The notes under the pieces were generated by a model, which was not told where the DNA came from, searched no databases, and was given only the letters and a program-made list of their open reading frames with translations. A stretch of DNA of 10,686 nt. It comes from Betaproteobacteria bacterium TMED156. Its GTDB lineage: Bacteria > Pseudomonadota > Gammaproteobacteria > Burkholderiales > Burkholderiaceae_A. The position numbers and the translations under genes were made by a program. The stretch is taken from the NCBI GenBank assembly GCA_002171155.1, contig NHHF01000007.1, forward strand, positions 1 to 10,686, written 5' to 3'. Below, in pieces: positions 7,301-10,686 of the stretch; positions within the stretch are counted from its first letter, which is position 1; every line of letters starts with the position of its first letter.

Positions 7301-7657
7301 TACCGATTGTATCAAGCTGCGTTTGCAAGAATTCCAGATATGACTGGAGTAAAGTATCATTTAAACGACATGGAAGTTAATGGTTTGACTTTAGAGCGGG
7401 TAGCCAAAAATTTTATGGACTCACCCGAGTTCAATTCAAAGTATGGGGAAAATCCAAGCGACGATGATTTTATTAATTTACTCTATCAAAATGTGCTTGA
7501 CAGAACTCCTGTGGATAGTGAAATAAATTGGTATAAAGAGCAATTTGATGAAGGAAATATGACAAGGGCTGCAACTTTAATAGGATTTGCAGAGTCGCCA
7601 GAGAACATAAAACTTGTCGCGCCACAACTGGACGAGGGAATTTGGTTAGGTGCTTAA
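4310..7657 (+). CDS. Large modular secreted protein: trypsin-like protease, Calx-beta-like domain, 22 MORN repeats, DUF4214 C-terminus
   Basis: This 1115-residue protein has four regions. Residues about 12-220 are a chymotrypsin-fold serine protease (V8/S1B-like) with the triad His44 (LTASHV), Asp111 (EIDIALL) and Ser181 (NSGNSGGPV). An insert before Asp111 contains DPDGDG (87-92), resembling a calcium loop. Residues about 230-322 resemble a Calx-beta/adhesin Ig-like domain (VNEGE, EGVENLYLTV, NDTS). Residues 342-912 are MORN repeats of exactly 23 residues (Y-x-G-x-F-x-[DN]-G-x3-G-x-G-[TS]-[YF]) in three arrays. The end has TDTLIGFERLEFTDGTLALD (968-987) and then DUF4214 (about 997-1108), a pairing common in RTX-like alphaproteobacterial exoproteins. 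There is no Sec signal peptide, so type I secretion via a C-terminal signal is inferred; no transporter gene is in the window. ATG 4310 lacks a Shine-Dalgarno, but the next Met is about 100 residues on, past the catalytic His. Substrate and partner are unknown. Confidence 0.9.
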   Translation: MTIEINDDEYPFTSVVHIKASWGGETFVGSGALIGSNDVLTASHVIYQENLGGLADVIKVYPSYDPDDGPFQPYFEPYNSHYYTDFDPDGDGLIYQYNDTGSGGMGGAEIDIALLSLEENVGSTNGFFGADPNFSYGPVAVVGYPGKYDFQPVYDEGIAQKVSYANFIQIISGLEINSGNSGGPVYYMDAGNPMLVGVVSTGIAITSIKEHWGWLTEAISSNDYRPSLSTYNVVALTESVNEGEIAKFRIDTTQLIEGTLLSYLVSGVTIDDIEKNSLAGKVSIDSNGQAFISFKIISDQLSEGVENLYLTVNTSSTYVQINDTSRNSSQTDQTINYNNSDVYVGGVQNGLRNGEGSYTYANGDNYTGNFKDGLRDGEGTFVYATGDRYVGKYTDGLRNGDGVYTFSSGDKYEGEFINGKYDGTGTYTLANGDTYFGGFKDGKYDGEGTYTYSNGAKKIGLWSNGEFTSSTQTTETVNYANGDIYVGGLQDGSRNGEGTYTYVNGDSYVGEFEDGDFDGLGMFIYAGGDKYVGEFKDGKYDGQGTYSFFNGDEYVGEYAEDLKNGIGTYTFTNGSKYDGEFKNGIYDGLGTYVYANGDRYVGEFGEGSKDGNGTYYYLSGDKYVGEFKDDLRNGEGTFTWSFGDSYFGGFKDDYLHGQGNYTFSSGDKYIGEFFQDKFNGNGTYSHENGDQYVGSFQNGKYNGQGVFSFSSGQKYIGEFKDGLRNGEGTYIFANGDKYVGEFKDGAYNGEGTYTLANGEENSGQWSKGKYITSSEVTETIQYANGDIYQGQFRDGKYHGEGTYTYSTGDIYAGEYKEGFFHGKGTYSFVNGDKYVGEFKLGSYHGKGEYSFFNGDKYVGEFKDNNFHGFGSFFFSNGDTYVGEYKDGKFDGIGSYSYVNGEEKIGRWEDGEYFENANTFFLVISSENEIITSTDIYTEIYIPSKKNDYLIKKVDDDISLQISGSEIGTDTLIGFERLEFTDGTLALDVDAGDPAGQAYRLYQAAFARIPDMTGVKYHLNDMEVNGLTLERVAKNFMDSPEFNSKYGENPSDDDFINLLYQNVLDRTPVDSEINWYKEQFDEGNMTRAATLIGFAESPENIKLVAPQLDEGIWLGA
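5333..5677 (+). repeat. MORN array A: five 69-bp repeats
   Basis: Residues 342-456 of the large protein are five consecutive 23-residue MORN units with no insertion or deletion (345 nt = 5 x 69). The units begin VYVGG, NYTGN, RYVGK, KYEGE and TYFGG. The array is preceded by QTDQTINYNNSD (330-341), which is related to the segments that precede the other two arrays. Confidence 0.92.
5678..5758 (+). repeat. 27-residue junction between MORN arrays A and B
   Basis: Residues 457-483 consist of a degenerate capping repeat (KKIGLWSNGEF, with Trp replacing the usual aromatic of the EF/EY position) followed by a Thr/Ser-rich linker and the array-start sequence VNYANGD. It is alignable without gaps to the junction at 6587-6667. 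Confidence 0.85.
5759..6586 (+). repeat. MORN array B: twelve 69-bp repeats
   Basis: Residues 484-759 are twelve MORN units of exactly 23 residues (828 nt = 12 x 69). Most begin [KRS]Y[VI]GEF and end in G[DE]. At DNA level, stretches such as AAATATGTTGGTGA recur, so slippage or unequal recombination in 69-bp steps is plausible. Codons differ between units, so the array is not a recent perfect amplification. Confidence 0.92.
6587..6667 (+). repeat. 27-residue junction between MORN arrays B and C
   Basis: Residues 760-786 again have a Trp-containing cap (ENSGQWSKGKY), a Thr/Ser-rich linker (ITSSEVTET) and the array-start IQYANGD. Length and layout are identical to the A/B junction. Confidence 0.85.
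6668..7012 (+). repeat. MORN array C: five 69-bp repeats plus a terminal cap
   Basis: Residues 787-901 are five 23-residue units starting IYQGQ, IYAGE, KYVGE, KYVGE and TYVGE. A Trp-containing cap, EKIGRWEDGEY (902-912), follows. Four of the five units carry HG at the central turn (YHG, FHG, YHG, FHG), where arrays A and B nearly always have DG or NG. Array C is therefore a distinguishable subset. Confidence 0.92.
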
Positions 7658-7762
7658 TTAAGAAAAACTGGATGATATAGTAAATTAGTCAAATTACAGA
7701 CTATCATAGTAGGCTTGTTAACCAGGGCGTAATATCAATGCTTAAATCTTTTTTAAAAATAC

Positions 7763-7769
7763 AAAGGTG
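7763..7769 (+). promoter_or_regulatory. Possible Shine-Dalgarno for queC
   Basis: AAAGGTG precedes ATG 7781 by 11 nt, a slightly long but usable spacing. It supports 7781 as the start of the queCDE operon's first gene. Confidence 0.4.
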
Positions 7770-7780
7770 CTATCAAATTT

Positions 7781-8488
7781 ATGACAAAGTCTGCTTTAGT
7801 TTTATTTTCTGGAGGTCAAGATTCTACAACCTGCTTGGCGTGGGCGTTGGAGAAATATGAAAAAGTAGAGACTATCGGTTTTAAATATAACCAACGTCAC
7901 AGTGTTGAAATAAATTGTAGAAAATTAATTTTAGAAAATATCAAGAAAATAAAATTAAATTGGGGTAATACACTTGGTTGTGATCATTTAATAGATTTAT
8001 CTTTTATGTCCAAGCTGGGAGATTCGTCACTTACCAATGAAATTGAATTTAAACTAAGGGAAAACGGGCTTCCAAATACTTTTGTTCCAGGAAGAAATTT
8101 ATTCTTTTTCATTTCGGCTGCAGCAATTGCTTATAGAAGAAATATCCCCACTCTTGTTGGAGGGATGTGTGAAACTGATTTCTCCGGTTACCCGGATTGT
8201 AGGGATAAAACAATCAAGTCTTTGAGTTCAACAATAACTCATGGATTTGATATGAAAGTAGAAATTGAAACACCACTGATGTGGATTACAAAGGCTGAAA
8301 CTTGGCAATTGGCTAAAAAAATTGGCAGTAATAAATTAGTTGATCTGATTATTAAGGACACACACACTTGTTATGCAGGTGATAGATCTAAAATTCATGA
8401 GTGGGGTTTTGGATGTAGTTACTGTCCAGCGTGCAAGCTAAGAAAAAATGGTTTTAAAGAGTTCAAGAGTAGGAACGTAATAGACTAA
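7781..8488 (+). CDS. queC: 7-cyano-7-deazaguanine (preQ0) synthase QueC
   Basis: QueC converts 7-carboxy-7-deazaguanine (CDG) to preQ0 in the cytosol, using ATP and ammonia. The N-terminal PP-loop ATP-pyrophosphatase motif is SGGQDS (10-15) within LVLFSGGQDSTTCLAWAL. The family signatures VPGRN and GGMCETDFSGYPDCR are present. The four zinc-binding cysteines are Cys197 (HTCYAG) and Cys212, Cys215, Cys218 (GCSYCPAC). The 235-residue length is normal for QueC and nothing is missing. It is the first gene of queC-queD-queE, and its stop shares a base with the queD start (TAATG), indicating translational coupling. I looked in the 123 nt upstream for a preQ1 riboswitch and did not find a fit. Confidence 0.98.
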   Translation: MTKSALVLFSGGQDSTTCLAWALEKYEKVETIGFKYNQRHSVEINCRKLILENIKKIKLNWGNTLGCDHLIDLSFMSKLGDSSLTNEIEFKLRENGLPNTFVPGRNLFFFISAAAIAYRRNIPTLVGGMCETDFSGYPDCRDKTIKSLSSTITHGFDMKVEIETPLMWITKAETWQLAKKIGSNKLVDLIIKDTHTCYAGDRSKIHEWGFGCSYCPACKLRKNGFKEFKSRNVID

Positions 8489-9594
8489 TGAAAAATATAA
8501 ATATTCAGTTCATTGGTTCATCAAGATTTGAGGCTGCTAGGTCTGTTGAAATTTTACCTAAAGGGCACAAAAGTAGAAATTTACATGGCCACAGTTTTTG
8601 GGCAAGTATCATCTCTCAATCCAAAGACAATTATTCGTTATTAGGTACTGAACATACTAAATTAAAAAAAACTTTAGAAAATGTAACAGAACACCTTGAC
8701 TACGCTCATTTAAATAGAATTATTAAAATTCCAACTGATGCAAATTTAGCAAAATGGGTTAAAGATGAATGTAAAAGCCTTTTGCAAAAGAACATTCAAA
8801 TAACAGGTCTTCAAAGCACAAAAGATCAAGGAGTTCACCTAGGGTCCGATGATAATCTGCATGTATGGAAACGATTTCAGTTTGAAGCTGCACATAAATT
8901 ACCGAACGTTGAAAAAGATCACAAATGTGGAAGGATGCACGGACATAGTTTTAGAGTAATTATTCATGCAAGTGTTCATCTAAAATCTCAAAATTTATTA
9001 GCAGACTATGAGCAATTATCTAAAATATGGATGCCCATTGATAATTTGTTAAACTATAGTTGTCTTAATGAAATTCAGGGTCTATCTAATCCAACTAGTG
9101 AATTATTAGCGAAATGGATCTGGGAAAAAATTTTACCTAATCTACCATGTGTTTCATGTGTGTCTGTATATGAAACTGAGTCCTGTGGAGCTCATTTCGA
9201 TGGAAAAAAATTTAAAATTTGGAAGGACTTTACAATTGACAGTGCTATAAAATTTGATAGTCCAGATGTTAAGATTGGAAGCTTACATGGACATACGTTT
9301 TTATTGAGACTTAATCTAAGTTCGTCACTTAATAAAGTAATGGGTTGGACAAAAGATTTTGGAGACGTTAAAGAATTATTTAGGCCAATCTTTAACTTAT
9401 TAGACCATCATCCATTACACGAGAATATAGACATAGAGAATAAAAGTCTATTAGGCATTGCAAAATGGATACTCAAAAACACACAAACTGTTTTACCAGA
9501 AGTTAGTGGGATTGAATTTTATGAAACTGAAGGGAGTGGTGTTATTTTAAAAAATAACTTTGTAGGACCAGCAATGCCTTTAACCCAAAAATAA
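8488..9594 (+). CDS. queD: Triple-domain QueD-like 6-carboxytetrahydropterin synthase with divided active-site residues
   Basis: QueD converts 7,8-dihydroneopterin triphosphate to 6-carboxy-5,6,7,8-tetrahydropterin (CPH4). A usual QueD has about 120 residues; this one has 368, as three tandem PTPS (T-fold) domains at about 1-121, 122-240 and 241-360. Against E. coli QueD (zinc His16/31/33, Cys27, Asp70, His71, Glu110), domain 2 has all zinc ligands (His136, His151, His153), the nucleophile Cys147 and Glu229, but Asn189-Tyr190 in place of Asp-His. Domain 3 lacks the first zinc His (Ile254) and the Cys (Ile263) but keeps Asp306-His307 and Glu346. Domain 1 keeps HGH (33-35) and Asp71 but has Arg18, Ser29, Tyr72 and Ser110 at the other key positions. 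ATG 8488 overlaps the queC stop. The reading frame is intact and the operon context supports a working QueD. Confidence 0.93.
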   Translation: MKNINIQFIGSSRFEAARSVEILPKGHKSRNLHGHSFWASIISQSKDNYSLLGTEHTKLKKTLENVTEHLDYAHLNRIIKIPTDANLAKWVKDECKSLLQKNIQITGLQSTKDQGVHLGSDDNLHVWKRFQFEAAHKLPNVEKDHKCGRMHGHSFRVIIHASVHLKSQNLLADYEQLSKIWMPIDNLLNYSCLNEIQGLSNPTSELLAKWIWEKILPNLPCVSCVSVYETESCGAHFDGKKFKIWKDFTIDSAIKFDSPDVKIGSLHGHTFLLRLNLSSSLNKVMGWTKDFGDVKELFRPIFNLLDHHPLHENIDIENKSLLGIAKWILKNTQTVLPEVSGIEFYETEGSGVILKNNFVGPAMPLTQK

Positions 9595-9606
9595 AAAAGT
9601 TTTAAT

Positions 9607-10242
9607 ATGACATATCAAATAAAAGAAATATTTTATACCTTGCAAGGAGAAGGTATTAATTCTGGTAGACCAGCTGTTTTTTGTCGTTTTTCAGGCTGTA
9701 ATTTGTGGTCAGGCAAACCTTTAGATAGAGATAATGCAATCTGTAAGTTTTGTGATACTGATTTTGTTGGAACCAATGGATCCCTTGGTGGTAAGTATAA
9801 TTCTGCAAACAAATTATCTAAAACTATTTCTGAGATCTGGCCAAAAAAAAACAACATTAAAAAATTTGTAGTTCTTACTGGCGGTGAACCTATGCTTCAA
9901 GTTGATAAAAATTTAATAGATGCTTTACATCTTTATGAATTCGAAGTTGCTGTTGAAACAAACGGAACTATCTCATGTCCTGATATAGTTGATTGGATTT
10001 GTGTCAGCCCAAAATATGGTTCAAAGCTAATACAAAAAAAGGGTGAAGAATTAAAATTAGTTTTTCCTCAAAATGGTGTCTACCCTAATAAATTTTTAAA
10101 TCTTGATTTTAAATATTTTCTAATCCAACCTATGGATGGCCCGTTAGCATTAGAAAACACAAAAAAAGCCATAGATTTTTGCAAGAATAACCCTAAATGG
10201 CAATTATCTATTCAAAGTCATAAATTACTTGGGATAAGATAA
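9607..10242 (+). CDS. queE: 7-carboxy-7-deazaguanine synthase QueE (radical SAM)
   Basis: QueE is a radical S-adenosylmethionine enzyme that contracts CPH4 to 7-carboxy-7-deazaguanine, the QueC substrate. The N-terminus KEIFYTLQGEG and GRPAVFCRFSGCNLWSG are diagnostic. The cluster cysteines are Cys31, Cys46 and Cys49, an atypical CX14CX2C as in Burkholderia multivorans QueE rather than the common CX3CX2C. GGEP (92-95) is the SAM-binding motif; VAVETNG, CVSPK, LKLV and QPMDGP follow. The protein ends in SHKLLGIR, the expected C-terminus, so at 211 residues it is full length. The start is ATG 9607, 12 nt after the queD stop; no Shine-Dalgarno is evident and translation is probably coupled. It is the last recognisable gene of the queCDE operon. 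Confidence 0.97.
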   Translation: MTYQIKEIFYTLQGEGINSGRPAVFCRFSGCNLWSGKPLDRDNAICKFCDTDFVGTNGSLGGKYNSANKLSKTISEIWPKKNNIKKFVVLTGGEPMLQVDKNLIDALHLYEFEVAVETNGTISCPDIVDWICVSPKYGSKLIQKKGEELKLVFPQNGVYPNKFLNLDFKYFLIQPMDGPLALENTKKAIDFCKNNPKWQLSIQSHKLLGIR

Positions 10243-10253
10243 AGACTTTAATA

Positions 10254-10379
10254 ATGCTTAAAAACATTATTTATCCTAACTTAATTGTTTACCGATTACT
10301 AATACTAGGATATTTATTATTAAGTTTTAAAATAATGACGGAGTTTTTTTATGAAGAAGAATTAATAAATAAAAAATAG
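10254..10379 (+). CDS. Possible 41-residue membrane peptide downstream of queE
   Basis: An open frame from ATG 10254 to TAG 10377-10379 starts 11 nt after the queE stop, on the same strand. The predicted peptide has one hydrophobic segment (about residues 9-25, NLIVYRLLILGYLLLSF) followed by a charged tail with EEE and a final KK. That is a plausible single-pass small membrane protein and a spacing typical of an operon member. Against it: no Shine-Dalgarno, no family I recognise, and 41 open codons can arise by chance in DNA this AT-rich. The ATG sits in the left arm of a weak hairpin (10250-10256 with 10265-10271, loop of 8 nt). That hairpin could instead be the end of the queCDE transcript. 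Confidence 0.28.
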   Translation: MLKNIIYPNLIVYRLLILGYLLLSFKIMTEFFYEEELINKK

Positions 10380-10686
10380 ACCACTTTATTAAAAAATGTG
10401 ATGATTTTACGTTTTGTAAAATTTGGACTAAACATGTTCAATAAAGATATTTCCAGCATTATTATAATAAAATAAAATTACAACTTGCTATACTCATATT
10501 TCAATCATGCATATCAGAATCGATATTAATTATGCCATCAATAAACAAATTAATAAAACTTTCAAGCAAAGCAAAATTTTGAGCATGAATCGGTATTTAT
10601 TTTTTTAAAGATTAACCATAAATTTTTTACATTGAAAATAAATTTAATTATCACATTTTATAAATTATTTATTTTTTTTTAAATAA
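10380..10686. other. AT-rich stretch with no supported gene
   Basis: About 300 nt with very low G+C and dense stops in all frames. A 33-codon frame (10507-10608, +), a 24-codon frame (10401-10475, +) and a 36-codon minus-strand frame are present but have no coding features I can defend. A 7-bp hairpin, ATTTTAC-GTTTT-GTAAAAT (10404-10422), lacks a following T-tract. I see no tRNA, CRISPR, insertion-sequence end or clear promoter. The gene beyond the window edge may have its upstream region here. Confidence 0.5.

Noticed and set aside
7672..7710. Hairpin-like ATGATATAGT / ACTATCAT and the small palindrome ACTATCATAGT between the MORN gene and queC, considered as a terminator or preQ1 riboswitch.
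   Set aside because: The longer stem needs a 2-nt bulge, no T-tract follows, and the conserved preQ1 hairpin plus A-rich tail is not recognisable.
7715..7735. TTGTTA and TAATAT upstream of queC as a promoter.
   Set aside because: The boxes are only 9 nt apart, far from the 16-18 nt needed.
8488..9594. The possibility that the QueD-like gene is a decaying pseudogene because so many catalytic residues are missing.
   Set aside because: The frame is intact over 368 codons, structural motifs persist in all three domains, the losses are complementary, and the gene is coupled inside an otherwise complete operon.
10404..10422. ATTTTAC-GTTTT-GTAAAAT hairpin as a transcription terminator.
   Set aside because: The stem is AT-rich and is followed by TTGGAC rather than a run of T.
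10507..10608. A 33-codon plus-strand open frame in the tail.
   Set aside because: No ribosome binding site, operon position or recognisable sequence feature; expected by chance in this composition.

Overview
This is an AT-rich window (roughly two-thirds or more A+T by eye) with tightly packed genes. It contains a Coq7-type ubiquinone hydroxylase, a QueE with an alphaproteobacterial-looking CX14CX2C motif, a Ca2+/T1SS-type secreted protein with a C-terminal DUF4214 domain, and a photolyase-related flavoprotein. Together these suggest an aerobic, AT-rich, probably marine alphaproteobacterium (Pelagibacterales- or HIMB59-like). The placement is inference: no rRNA, tRNA or other marker gene is present.

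Layout. 24-1532 (+): cryptochrome/photolyase-related protein whose four iron-sulfur cysteine positions are not cysteines. 1810-1998 (+): tiny putative lipoprotein. 2030-3517 (-): M32 metallocarboxypeptidase, lying 74 nt downstream of coq7 (3592-4155, -), so these two may be co-transcribed. 4156-4309: divergent intergenic region with a short A/T hairpin. 4310-7657 (+): 1115-residue protein made of a trypsin-like protease domain, a Calx-beta-like domain, three arrays of 23-residue MORN repeats (5, 12 and 5 full repeats) and a C-terminal DUF4214 domain. 7781-10242 (+): queC-queD-queE operon for the 7-deazaguanine precursor preQ0. 10243-10686: AT-rich tail with one possible 41-codon membrane peptide gene and nothing else convincing.

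How the genes work together. QueD makes 6-carboxytetrahydropterin, QueE converts it to 7-carboxy-7-deazaguanine, and QueC converts that to preQ0, leading to queuosine in tRNA. The queC stop and queD start overlap (TAATG), and queE follows 12 nt later. folE and the later queuosine genes are not in the window. The other genes have no evident pathway link to this operon.

Two items deserve most attention. First, the QueD protein is a fusion of three PTPS-type domains with the active-site residues divided among them: domain 2 keeps the zinc ligands and catalytic Cys, domain 3 keeps the Asp/His/Glu relay, and domain 1 keeps neither set. Because PTPS active sites form between subunits, this predicts a single-chain pseudo-trimer with one working site. 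Second, the MORN protein has an exactly regular 5-12-5 layout with two 27-residue junctions of related sequence.
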